Part shown: positions 40,976-49,967 of the stretch, in pieces
Numbering within the stretch: the stretch's first letter is position 1
Layout: every line of letters begins with the position of its first letter
Source of the DNA: Planctomycetota bacterium
GTDB lineage: Bacteria > Planctomycetota > UBA1135 > JADKAF01
NCBI GenBank assembly: GCA_016793245.1
Contig: JAEUHW010000026.1
Coordinates: 1 to 64,000, forward strand
Direction of reading: 5' to 3'
Length of the DNA stretch: 64,000 nucleotides
Position numbers and translations under genes: made by a program
The notes under the pieces: model-generated
Database searches by the model: none
The model's input: only the letters and a program-made list of their open reading frames with translations
Told to the model about the DNA's origin: nothing

Positions 40976-43900
40976 TCAGGAGCCCACCTGCACGCGCAGC
41001 GCATCGCTGAGATCGAGCGTGCCGTCGAGCGCGCCGCCGGGGCTGCGGAAGACGGCGCCCTGGAAGTAGAGGTCCACGCCGCGCAGCGCGGGCCAATTCG
41101 GAATGCCGATGGGCAGCACCGCTCGCCCGCTCCCGCTCGTGAAGCGGAGCAGCGAGGAGAGCGGCGCGCCGAGGTAGAGGTTGCAGGCGCTCGGCGGCAA
41201 CGGGAGGTCGACCGGCGTCGACGAGAAGAGGAAGAGCGCCGGTGAGAACGCGCGCCCTCCGGTGAGCTCGATGGCGAAGGCGCTGTTGCCGAGCGTGGGT
41301 GAGCCCAGCGCCGCGATCAACGGACCACCGCAAGTCGCGCCGTAGCTCTGCGCGAGCGACGTCGGCGTCGAGAGCACGACGGTCACGTCGTTGCTGCCTT
41401 GGTTCGCGACGACTAGGTCGTCGCAGCCATCGCCGTTCAGATCGCCAAGCGCCACGGCGACGGGGTTCGTGCCGACGGTGGGGCTCGAGCTCGAGAGGAA
41501 CGCGCTGCCGGTGTAGCCGTGGCGCAGCGTCACCGTCCCGTCGCCGGCGTTCGCGTGCGCGAGCTCGAGTCGCGCGAGCTGACCGGGGATCGAGTCGCCT
41601 TCCACGTCGCCGACGGCGAGGTCGATGGCGAGAGTGCCCGAGGTCGCGAGGTCGGGAGCGAGGGTGAAGAGCGCGGGGCTCAGCGGTCCGGTGCTGGTGC
41701 GGCGGAAGACGCGAAGCGTCTGCGCGGGCGGGAAGAGCGCGGGTTGCACCGCGGCGAGGTCGTTTCGACCGTCGCCGTCCAAGTCGGCGAGGGCGAGGCT
41801 GCTCGCGAGGCCGGAGCTCGCGAGCGCGAGCGAGCCGGCGAAGACGAGCGCGCCCGCGCCATCGCCGGCGAAGAGCAGCACGGCGTCGCTGCCGCCGCGC
41901 GCCAGCGCCGCGAGATCGAGGTCGCCATCGCCGTCGAGGTCGCCGAGCGCCACGCGCGCGATCTGCGTCGGATGGGGTGCGGGGATTGCGAGATCGATCG
42001 CGGCGCCGCCGTTTCGCACGACGGCGAGTCCCGCGCCGCCGGAGAGCGGCAAGCCTTCGCGTCCGACGATCAGATCGTCGCGCGGATCCGCGTCGAGATC
42101 GCCCGCGGCGACGCAGGAGGGCCGCTGGCCCGCGACGGCGAGCGAGAGGCGCGTCGGCGAAGCGCTGCTCGGGTTCGTCACGAGGACGAGGGTGCTGGAC
42201 GCCGCGCACGCGACGGCGAGGTCATCGCGCGCGCCGTCGGCGTCGAGGTCGCAGCTCGCGAGCGCGATGGGAGCGTCGTCGGCGGCGGTGAGCGCGACCA
42301 TGAGTTCGGTGTTCAAAGCCCCTTGGCCGTCGTTCGTGCGCAGGCTCAGGTCGTCGGAGCCTTCGTTCGCGGTCGCTACGTCGAGGTCGCCGTCGGCGTC
42401 GAGGTCGAGGAGGGCGAGGTCGCGGGGAGCAAGCCCCGGTCCGGCATCACCTCCGAACGGGAGCTCGAAGCGTGAGAGATGCAAGTCGAGGACGCCTCCT
42501 TGAAATGAGCTCTGATAAGGATTCAGGACTGGAGAACCTGCACCGTAGGAATTCGTTAGAAGCGTCAGCGTGCTGCCCGATAGCTGCGCACAGCTACCCG
42601 ACGTGGTCTCCTGAGCCGGGCCGCCAAAGTAGGTGGCGTAGCGAAGGACCGCGAGCGTTGCATCCATCTGGCAGATCACGGAGTCGAGGAATCCTCCATG
42701 TACCGATTGAACCGCGTCGGGCGTTGGAGAGAGCGCGGCGGCGTGTCCGGTGGTTCCGACGACTGTGACCGTGCCATCGTTAGAGACGAACAGATCCGAG
42801 ATCGCCGAGCCGGTCAATGTTCCCAGATTGAACACGAGTTCATCGGCGAGCACCGATGCGCCGTTGGCAGAGATCTTCAGCACATGACCTTCATCGAAGT
42901 CGAATGAGCCGGCGACGTAGAGCTCGCCTGCCGGTGTCATCGCGACGTCACGTGCGATATCGGTGTTCCCATTGCCGATGACATGCACAAATCTTCGCTG
43001 CGCCGCGCCCGATTGCGCCGTGTCGAACTGCCCCACCATCCAGTTCAAGCCTAGGAACGCGCCGGTCGTGTAGTCGCGAGGGCAAGCTGCGCCACTCGAG
43101 GTGCCACCGCAGAAGGTGATGACGTCTGGCGAGTGCGGGGAAAGTGCGAGGCCATAGATGAACTCAGCGTATGGTCCACCGAAGTATGTTGCCCAGATCA
43201 ATTGGGCTGAGCCGCTGCGGCTTAGGTCGAAGCGTCCGATCCACGCATCGTTCGCACCAGCGTAGGATGGCTGATGGGCTCCTGGAGAAGTCGGCCAGTC
43301 GCCGGCGCCTGCCACGCCTCCTACCCAGATCGATCCGTTGGGATCGACGACGAGCGCCTCGATCTGGAGATTTCCAGCACTGAACGTTCCTTGGAGTCGC
43401 GAGGAATAGAGCAGCGTGGATCCATCGGCACTGATCTTGGAGAGGAAGGCCTGACCCGTTCCTGAGAAAGCACCAGATGTCAGGGGAAAGTCCTCCGAAT
43501 CCGTTCTGCCTACGAGCGCCAGCTCTCCGGTTGGAGTCAGCGAGATGCGAGGAAAACTCTCACCACTGCTGCCGCCGAGATATGTAATCCACAGGATCTG
43601 CGTCGTACCTGAGTGGTCCGGATCGAGCTTGGCCACGAATACGTCCGAGCTACCGGCTGGCGTGACTTGAAGCGAGCCTGGGGTGCCTTGAAGCAAGGAG
43701 GATGCGCCTGACACGTACACGGCCCCACTGGCATCTACGCAGAGGCCAGTGCCCCAGTCGAGGCCGCTCGATCCCAGGTACGTGGCCCACGTGAGAACCG
43801 GGTCGACGATCAGCGTCGCACGAGGATCACGATTAGTCACATCGAAGCCGTAGCGCCGCGGGGCTCGGATCGCGAAGGACGAAAGCACTGGATTCTGCGC

Positions 43901-44530
43901 CCCATCCTCCGCCACTTCCCAAGTCCGCGGCGCCGCCTGCCGCAGATCGCCGAGCTCCGTTCGCAGCAGAAGCCCTCCGTCACTCTCGACCGCCAAGCCC
44001 GCTGCACCTCGAACCTCGAACTCCACAGGCGCGAGATCCGCCCCCGGCGCCAAGATCACGTCGTATTCGAGTGCGCCTGCATGCTCGTAGAAGCGCAGGT
44101 CGACCCCCGGCCAGAGCCCGCGATAGCGCACGGCGGCGCAGGACTCCAAGTTCGAGCGCCAGCTCGAACGCTCGCCCACGAAGTAGCTGACGCGCGCGCG
44201 CAGCGGGTCTTCGCCCTCTGGCTTCGCGCGCGCGCCGACGAACGCGAGCTCGACCGTGGCGCTGCCCTTCTCGTTCGCTCGCGTGAGCACGACCCTGTCG
44301 TCGTGGAACGCGACTGCGTAGCCCGCGGTGTTGCCGGCGTAGCGCGCTTCGCCGGCCCATTGCCCGCGGTTCTCGACGAAGAAGACCGGCAGGCGCGGCG
44401 ATGCCGACGCGACCGCGTCTGTCGGCTTCGACGGCGGGAGCTGTGCTTCCGCGGTGCCGCTGGCCGCGGCGAGGAGCACGAGGCAACGCGAGAGCGCGAT
44501 CAGCGAGGAGGTGCGGGCGGAGCGGAGCAT
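40976..44530 (-). CDS. Large secreted SBBP/FG-GAP propeller protein with shared C-terminal module
   Basis: An 1184-residue protein with a signal peptide (LIALSRCLVLLAAASGTAEA). Residues 45-230 form the FVENRGQW domain that often precedes SBBP repeats. Residues about 240-690 are SBBP-type propeller repeats (LTWATYLGSSGLDWGTGLCV, AQLIWATYFGGPYAEF). Residues about 695-1055 are FG-GAP/VCBS repeats with calcium-binding-like loops (LLDLDADGDLDVAT, LGDLDGDGDLDLAAL, LGDLNGDGCDDLVVAN). Residues about 1060-1184 are the shared C-terminal module. DNA for the SBBP part (about 42480-43870) is clearly poorer in G+C than the flanks. Its role is probably adhesion or binding outside the cell. Confidence 0.85.
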   Translation of the reverse strand: MLRSARTSSLIALSRCLVLLAAASGTAEAQLPPSKPTDAVASASPRLPVFFVENRGQWAGEARYAGNTAGYAVAFHDDRVVLTRANEKGSATVELAFVGARAKPEGEDPLRARVSYFVGERSSWRSNLESCAAVRYRGLWPGVDLRFYEHAGALEYDVILAPGADLAPVEFEVRGAAGLAVESDGGLLLRTELGDLRQAAPRTWEVAEDGAQNPVLSSFAIRAPRRYGFDVTNRDPRATLIVDPVLTWATYLGSSGLDWGTGLCVDASGAVYVSGASSLLQGTPGSLQVTPAGSSDVFVAKLDPDHSGTTQILWITYLGGSSGESFPRISLTPTGELALVGRTDSEDFPLTSGAFSGTGQAFLSKISADGSTLLYSSRLQGTFSAGNLQIEALVVDPNGSIWVGGVAGAGDWPTSPGAHQPSYAGANDAWIGRFDLSRSGSAQLIWATYFGGPYAEFIYGLALSPHSPDVITFCGGTSSGAACPRDYTTGAFLGLNWMVGQFDTAQSGAAQRRFVHVIGNGNTDIARDVAMTPAGELYVAGSFDFDEGHVLKISANGASVLADELVFNLGTLTGSAISDLFVSNDGTVTVVGTTGHAAALSPTPDAVQSVHGGFLDSVICQMDATLAVLRYATYFGGPAQETTSGSCAQLSGSTLTLLTNSYGAGSPVLNPYQSSFQGGVLDLHLSRFELPFGGDAGPGLAPRDLALLDLDADGDLDVATANEGSDDLSLRTNDGQGALNTELMVALTAADDAPIALASCDLDADGARDDLAVACAASSTLVLVTNPSSASPTRLSLAVAGQRPSCVAAGDLDADPRDDLIVGREGLPLSGGAGLAVVRNGGAAIDLAIPAPHPTQIARVALGDLDGDGDLDLAALARGGSDAVLLFAGDGAGALVFAGSLALASSGLASSLALADLDGDGRNDLAAVQPALFPPAQTLRVFRRTSTGPLSPALFTLAPDLATSGTLAIDLAVGDVEGDSIPGQLARLELAHANAGDGTVTLRHGYTGSAFLSSSSPTVGTNPVAVALGDLNGDGCDDLVVANQGSNDVTVVLSTPTSLAQSYGATCGGPLIAALGSPTLGNSAFAIELTGGRAFSPALFLFSSTPVDLPLPPSACNLYLGAPLSSLLRFTSGSGRAVLPIGIPNWPALRGVDLYFQGAVFRSPGGALDGTLDLSDALRVQVGS

Positions 44531-44666
44531 GCGGAGAGCCTCGGGCGGAGAGGAGGAGCGGCCCGAGGCTCTGGCACGCGGTCGAGCCCGAGCCCGCTCC
44601 AGGGCTTCGAACGGGATCGCGCGCCGCGACTGTCGGAGATTCTCCGCTTCGCGCGCGCGCTTCGGG

Positions 44667-46784
44667 CTAGCTACCGGCTTGCAAGCGCAGACCGGCGCTC
44701 AGGTCGAGCGTGTCCTCGAAGGCTCCGCCCGGGCTGCGGAAGACCGCGGCCTGGAAGTAGAGGTCGACGCCCAGGAGTGCCGGGAAGCTCGGCACCGCGA
44801 GGGGGAGCGAGGCCGTGCCGGTGCTGCTCGTGAAGCGCAGCACCGAGGCGATGGGCGCCGCGAGATAGAGGTGGCACGCGCTCGGCGGTAGCGCGAGATC
44901 GCCTGCGCCGCTGGCGTAGAAGAAGAGCGCGGGTGCCACGGCGCGTGCGTTCGAGAGCTGCACCGCGAACGCGGCGTTGCCGAGCGTCGGCTGACCACTG
45001 GCGGATAGCACCGGGCCGCCGCAGCTCGTGCCGAAGCTCTGCGCGAGCGCCGGCGGAGCACTCATCACGACGCTCAGGTCGTTGCTGCCCTGGTTGGCGA
45101 CGACGAGGTCGTCGCAGCCGTCGCCGTTGAGATCGCCGAGCGCCACCGCGACGGGATTCGCGCCCACTGCGGGGCTCGAGCTCGAGCTGAACGCGCTGCC
45201 GGTGAAGCCGTGGTGCAGCGCAACGGAGCTCTGGCCGGCGTCGGCGAGCGCTACGTCGACGCGGGAGAGGAAGCCGGGGATCGAGTCGTCCTCCATGTCG
45301 CCAGCCGCGAGGTCGGTGGCGAAGGTGCCGCCGGTGGGCAGGTCGAGCGCGGGCGCGAAGAGGCTCGTCGCGAGCGCGCCCGAGCTCGTGCGGCGATAGA
45401 GGCGCAGCGTCTGCGCCGGCGGGAAGAGCTGTGGCTGCACGACGGCGAGGTCGCCGCGTCCATCGCGATCCAGGTCGGCGAGGCAGAGCCCTTGCGCGAG
45501 GCCGCTGGTCGAGAACGCGAGGGCTCCAGCGAAGCTGAGCGAACCGGCGCCATCGCCGGCGAAGAGCAGCAGCTCGTCCGCAGCGCCGAGCGCGAGCGCG
45601 GCCAGATCTTGATCGCCATCGCCATCGAGATCGCCGAGGGCGACGCGCACGACCTGCGTCGGATGAGGCGATGGGATCGAGAGCTCGACGGGGGAGGCTC
45701 CGTTCCGCGAGAACGCGAGCCCGGCGCCGCCGGAGAAGGGGAGTCCTTCGCGCCCGATGACGACGTCGTCGAGGGGATTCGCATCGAGGTCGCCTGCGGC
45801 GACGCAAGACGCGCGCTGGCCGCCGGAGCTAAGCGAGACGCGCGTTGGCGAAGCGCTGCTCGGGTTCGTGATCAGCACGAGCGTGCTCGACGACGCGCAA
45901 GCGACGGCGAGGTCGTCACTCGCTCCGTCGCCGTCCAGGTCGCAGCGCGCGAGGGCGACGGGCGCGGCATCGGCGACGGTCAAGGCGACGGAAGTGCTGG
46001 CGCCGAACGAGCCCGTGCCGCCGTTGAGGTAGAGGCCGAGGTCATCGCTGCCTTCGTTCGCGGTGACGGCGTCGAGGTCGCCGTCGCCGTCCAGGTCGAG
46101 CAGCTCGACGTCGCGCGGCGCTTCTCCGGCGGGCGTCCCGCTAGCAAAGAGGTCCATCTCGAGGAGGATCAGGTTGCTGTTCGTCGGCTGCATCCCCGGT
46201 CCGTTGTGCGGGAGGCTCGGATCCTCCAGGACCTCGAGGCGGATGCCGGTGACGTTCGAGAAGCTGCCCGTGTAGGTCACGTCGTAGACGGCCGAGCCGG
46301 CAAAGCCGCCGACGAGGATGCTCTGGTCGGGGAGCACCGTGAAGCTGAGGGGCGCGGCGCTCGTCACGACCGGCGCGCTCAAGATCGTCCAGCTCGCATC
46401 GACGTCTCCGCCATTGTCGAGACCGTCAGCGAAGGTCGAACGGTCGTCGGAGGTGATCGAGACCCGGAAGCGCCCCATCAGGTGCCCGGTGGGGCCCTGC
46501 GTGAAGAGGAACTGGAGCTGCGTGGCGTCGAGATCGGTGACGGTTTCCCATACTGCCGTGTTGGCGTACGCGTCTTCGCTGGGGGCGCAGGTGACCGCGA
46601 TGGCCCAGCCCGACTCCAGATTCGTGACGCCGTCGTAGACGAAGTCCGGGCTATGGGAGCCGCACGCGGTCTGCGTGAAGGTCGCCGTGCCCATCTGGAG
46701 CGCCACCTCTTGGGCCATGGCGGTCGAGCTGATGAGAACGAGAGAGGAGCAGAGCGCGAAGCGTCGAGCGGAAGGGTGGAGCAT
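44667..46784 (-). CDS. Secreted FG-GAP repeat protein with shared C-terminal module
   Basis: A 705-residue protein. The start at 46784 gives the signal peptide ARRFALCSSLVLISSTAMAQ; longer starts do not. Residues about 25-230 are a beta-rich domain, perhaps a carbohydrate-binding-like fold (SGWAIAVTCAPSEDAYANTA, VTGIRLEVLEDPSLPHNGPG). Residues about 235-580 are FG-GAP/VCBS repeats and 585-705 are the C-terminal module. From the FG-GAP repeats to the end it is strongly similar to the gene at 40976, block by block (for example GDLNGDGCDDLVVANQGSND in both), which shows tandem duplication of the C-terminal half with different N-terminal domains. Confidence 0.83.
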   Translation of the reverse strand: MLHPSARRFALCSSLVLISSTAMAQEVALQMGTATFTQTACGSHSPDFVYDGVTNLESGWAIAVTCAPSEDAYANTAVWETVTDLDATQLQFLFTQGPTGHLMGRFRVSITSDDRSTFADGLDNGGDVDASWTILSAPVVTSAAPLSFTVLPDQSILVGGFAGSAVYDVTYTGSFSNVTGIRLEVLEDPSLPHNGPGMQPTNSNLILLEMDLFASGTPAGEAPRDVELLDLDGDGDLDAVTANEGSDDLGLYLNGGTGSFGASTSVALTVADAAPVALARCDLDGDGASDDLAVACASSSTLVLITNPSSASPTRVSLSSGGQRASCVAAGDLDANPLDDVVIGREGLPFSGGAGLAFSRNGASPVELSIPSPHPTQVVRVALGDLDGDGDQDLAALALGAADELLLFAGDGAGSLSFAGALAFSTSGLAQGLCLADLDRDGRGDLAVVQPQLFPPAQTLRLYRRTSSGALATSLFAPALDLPTGGTFATDLAAGDMEDDSIPGFLSRVDVALADAGQSSVALHHGFTGSAFSSSSSPAVGANPVAVALGDLNGDGCDDLVVANQGSNDLSVVMSAPPALAQSFGTSCGGPVLSASGQPTLGNAAFAVQLSNARAVAPALFFYASGAGDLALPPSACHLYLAAPIASVLRFTSSTGTASLPLAVPSFPALLGVDLYFQAAVFRSPGGAFEDTLDLSAGLRLQAGS

Positions 46785-46910
46785 GAGCGGGACCTCAGCG
46801 GGAGCACGAAGCGCCGCGCCGCTCGTGTCGAGGGCCGCGCGGCAAGGGCACTCGCTCTCTCCACGGGATCTCGCCGACGCAGCGTTGAACAAAATCCCAG
46901 AGCCGCTCGC

Positions 46911-48035
46911 TCAGCCCTCGTCGCGCCAGAGCAGCAGCGCCGTCAGGTCATCCTCGCGCGGACGCCGCGCGCGATGCGCTTCGGCCATCTCGAAGAGGCG
47001 CTCGAGCGCCTGCTCTGCGGGAGCCGCGGCGATGGCCTCGGCGACGCGCTCCCAGCCGAAGAGCTCGCCCGCGGTGTTGCGCGTCTCGGGCAAGCCGTCG
47101 GTGAGGACGAGGACGCGATCGCCCGCGGCGAGCGGCCGTTCGTTCGGCGTCGTCGCGAGCCAAGGAAACGCGGGCGAGATCATCGGCGCTTCGACCGCGA
47201 GCTCTTCGGCGCTGCCTTGGACTCCCAGCACCAGCGCCGGGGGATGGCCCGCCGCGATCCAGCGGAGCCGCGAGAACTCGCGGTCGACGTGCCCGAGGAA
47301 GCAGGTGAGATAGCGATCGTCGTCCCACTCCTGCACCATCTCCCAGAGGCGGAGGTGGATCTCCTCCAGATCGCCGCCCTCGCGCACGGCGCGCGCCCAC
47401 GTCGTCGCGAGCATGCCGGCCAGCATCGCCGCGGTGACGCCGTGGCCGACGACATCGGCGACGAGGAAGACCAGTCCGTCCGCCGTCTCGCGCACGTCGA
47501 AAAAGTCTCCGCCGAGATCGTCGCAGGGGCGGTGCAGCGCCGCGAGATGCGCCGCACCCGCGCGTTGGCGCCGCGGCGGCAGCAGCTGCGATTGGAACTC
47601 GCGCGCGAGGCGGAAGTCGCGCTCGAGCTCCGCGTTCCGGCGCTTCAAGTCGCTCTGCAGGCTGCGGAGATGCAAGCAGCGTGCGACCAGCGTGCGTAGC
47701 GCGATGCGCTCGAAGGGCTTCGTCAAGAAGTAGAACGCCTCGCCGCGCAGCGCGCGCGCGAGCTTCTCGTCGGCGTCGTAGGCGTCGCCGGTGATCACGA
47801 TCACGTCGGTCTGCTCCGGGCGCTTCCGCATCTTCGCGAGCAGGGAGAACCCGTCCTCGCCGGGCAGCACGAGGTCGATCACCGCGACGTCGACGCGCAA
47901 CCCGTGCGCGCGCTCGAGCGCCTCTTCGGCGCTCTTCGCTTCCAGCACGCGCACGTCGTCCTCGAGCATGCGGCGGAGCGTCTCGCGCATCGCGGGTTGA
48001 TCTTCGACGAGCAAGACGAGGGCGTCGCGGCTCAT
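46911..48035 (-). CDS. Response regulator with PP2C-type (RsbU-like) phosphatase
   Basis: A 374-residue cytoplasmic protein. The receiver domain (1-120) has E11/D12, phospho-acceptor D54 (VAVIDLVLPGEDGF), T82 and K106 (FYFLTKPFER). A coiled linker at about 120-150 (LKRRNAELERDFRLAREFQS) leads to a SpoIIE/RsbU-type PPM phosphatase (DDLGGDFFDV, VADVVGHGVTAAML, VLTDGLPE, REDDLTALLL), with metal-binding Asp residues intact. Such proteins dephosphorylate anti-anti-sigma factors. No anti-sigma or STAS gene is in the window. Its ATG overlaps the stop of the upstream kinase gene, so that kinase is its likely partner. Confidence 0.92.
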   Translation of the reverse strand: MSRDALVLLVEDQPAMRETLRRMLEDDVRVLEAKSAEEALERAHGLRVDVAVIDLVLPGEDGFSLLAKMRKRPEQTDVIVITGDAYDADEKLARALRGEAFYFLTKPFERIALRTLVARCLHLRSLQSDLKRRNAELERDFRLAREFQSQLLPPRRQRAGAAHLAALHRPCDDLGGDFFDVRETADGLVFLVADVVGHGVTAAMLAGMLATTWARAVREGGDLEEIHLRLWEMVQEWDDDRYLTCFLGHVDREFSRLRWIAAGHPPALVLGVQGSAEELAVEAPMISPAFPWLATTPNERPLAAGDRVLVLTDGLPETRNTAGELFGWERVAEAIAAAPAEQALERLFEMAEAHRARRPREDDLTALLLWRDEG

Positions 48036-49690
48036 GCGTTCTCCGGGGTCTGGTGCTCCCGCGCGAAAGGCAGGCGCACGATGGCGAGCGTGCCCACTCC
48101 GGGGCGCGAGCTCAAGCGCAACATGCCGCCGAGATCGACCAAGATCGAGCGCGAGACGGCGAGGCCGAGGCCGTGGCCGCCCGGGCGCGTGCTGTAGAAG
48201 GGCTCGAAGACGCGGGGCAGGACCTCGGGTGCGATGCCGTGTCCGTCATCGGCGACGGCGACGCGAACGGCGCCCTCGCGCGCCGAGAGCGAGATGCGGA
48301 TGCGGCCGCCGCGGCGACAAGCTTGGCGCGCGTTCTCGAGCAGGTTGTGGATCACGCGCTCCAGCGGCTCGGGCGAGGCGTGGACCGGAGGCACGCGAGG
48401 CTCGATCGAGAGCCGCCAGCGCACGCCCGAGCCTTCGAGCACGGGCCCGTACCAGCGCAGCACGTCGTGCAGCACGCGTGAAAGATCGACGCGGCCGGCC
48501 GGCTCGGCGGAGCGGCGCGCGAAGTGGAGCAGCCCTTGAAAGATGCGCGAGCAGAGGCGCGCGGTCCGCTCGATCTCCTGCGCGTCGTCGCGCATGCGCG
48601 GGCTCGCTTCGGGCAGCTCTTCCAGCGCCTCGCGCAGCATCTCGGTGCGCGGCAAGAGCACGCCGAGCGCGTTGTTCACGTCATGCGCCACGCTGCGCGC
48701 CATGTCGGCGAAGGCGTGCTTGCGGCCGGCGGCGAGCACCTGGTCGGCCACCCCCTGGTCGACCATCTGGTTGTGGATCGCGGTCGCCGCGAGCGGGGCG
48801 AGGGGCTGGAGGGCCTGTGCGGTCTCGCGGCCGAGCGACGCGGGATGGAGACCGAAGAGCGCGAGCAGCCCCACCGTCTGGCTCTCGAAGACGAGCGGGG
48901 TGAGGACCGCGGAGCGCGCGAGCGGGCGGCGCGGGTCGGCGGCGTGGTGATCGAGGAACGTCAGCCAGAGCGGCGCCGTCTTCACCGCGTCCTCGCCGCC
49001 GTTCTCGTACCAGGTCTCCTCGCTCGCGCGCCAGCGGAAGAGCCGCGGATGATTCGCCCCGTCGCGGAAGAGCGCGTGATCGCTCTCGCCGGGCAGCAGC
49101 GCGCCGATGCGGGCGCTCTTCGCCTTGGCCCAGGCGATCTGCTCGGCCTGGATGCGGAAGGCCGCTCGGCCGGGTGAGAAGACGAAGATCGCGGCCGAGT
49201 GGTCGTAGTGCGCGAGGTCGCGGAGCGCGTGCAGGATCCGGTAGTGGAGGTCGTTGCCGTGGAGGCGGCGCAGGAGCTGGTCGTAGGTGCGCTCGACGAT
49301 ACGGCGGTCGCGATCGACGCGCCGACGACGGAGCTCCGCCGCGGCGATCTGCAGCAGCTTCCGAGCGCGTGTGATTTCCTCGGCGCGGAACGCGTTGCCG
49401 CTCGGCCGTTCGAGGACGAAGAGCTCCGCGTGGCGCTCCTCGACGCCGAGCTCGAGCGCGGCGCACTCGGGTCGGGCGGGGATGCTGCGGCGCTCGAGGG
49501 CCGCGCGGATCTCCTCCGCCAGCAGCGGATCTCCGCCGGGCGCGCAGCTCTCGGTCGCGCGGTCGAAGCGGCTGCGTCGCACTTCGCAGGCGAGTCCCTG
49601 CCGCAGGAACGAGGCCACGTAGCGGAGGAGCTTCTCCGGCTCGGCGATCGAGCTCACGAGGCTGCGGTAGGTCTCCAGCTCTGCACGCAT
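48032..49690 (-). CDS. Cytoplasmic sensor histidine kinase
   Basis: A 552-residue kinase without membrane helices. Two GAF-like regions occupy about 1-125 and 130-310 (second: LHYRILHALRDLAHYDHSAA and SAVLTPLVFESQTVGLLALF). The HisKA box has His336 (ADMARSVAHDVNNALGVLLP). The HATPase domain has the N-box VIHNLLENARQA, G1 DDGHGIAPEV and G2 GGHGLGLAVS. The ATG at 49690 is preferred; an open frame to 49966 would run into the promoter region of the divergent TPR gene. It is coupled by ATGA overlap to the receiver-phosphatase gene. Confidence 0.88.
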   Translation of the reverse strand: MRAELETYRSLVSSIAEPEKLLRYVASFLRQGLACEVRRSRFDRATESCAPGGDPLLAEEIRAALERRSIPARPECAALELGVEERHAELFVLERPSGNAFRAEEITRARKLLQIAAAELRRRRVDRDRRIVERTYDQLLRRLHGNDLHYRILHALRDLAHYDHSAAIFVFSPGRAAFRIQAEQIAWAKAKSARIGALLPGESDHALFRDGANHPRLFRWRASEETWYENGGEDAVKTAPLWLTFLDHHAADPRRPLARSAVLTPLVFESQTVGLLALFGLHPASLGRETAQALQPLAPLAATAIHNQMVDQGVADQVLAAGRKHAFADMARSVAHDVNNALGVLLPRTEMLREALEELPEASPRMRDDAQEIERTARLCSRIFQGLLHFARRSAEPAGRVDLSRVLHDVLRWYGPVLEGSGVRWRLSIEPRVPPVHASPEPLERVIHNLLENARQACRRGGRIRISLSAREGAVRVAVADDGHGIAPEVLPRVFEPFYSTRPGGHGLGLAVSRSILVDLGGMLRLSSRPGVGTLAIVRLPFAREHQTPENA

Positions 49691-49967
49691 GTAGCCGTTT
49701 TCCGGAAGGGGCGACGCCGAGGATAGCCTCTCGCGATGGGGGTGGCGGAGGAGTTCCGAAGAAGACCCTGCGACTTCCGCCCCTCGGCCGTTTCGGGAGG
49801 CTCGGGGTGCGCCGGGATCCTCCGGAGGAGCGGACTCCGTCGGTCGCGGCTCTGTTCGCGCGCGCCGCAAGACGTATCGTGTGGGCTCGAGCACGCCGAC
49901 CACGCGCTGCCGGGCTTCACTCGAGCCAACCGTGGTCGGTGATCTTCGAACCAGGTGGGAACTCACG

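Noticed and set aside
49690..49966. Extension of the kinase gene to an upstream start at 49966
   Set aside because: The added residues are Arg/Pro/Ser-rich without structure and would cover the promoter region of the divergent TPR gene.
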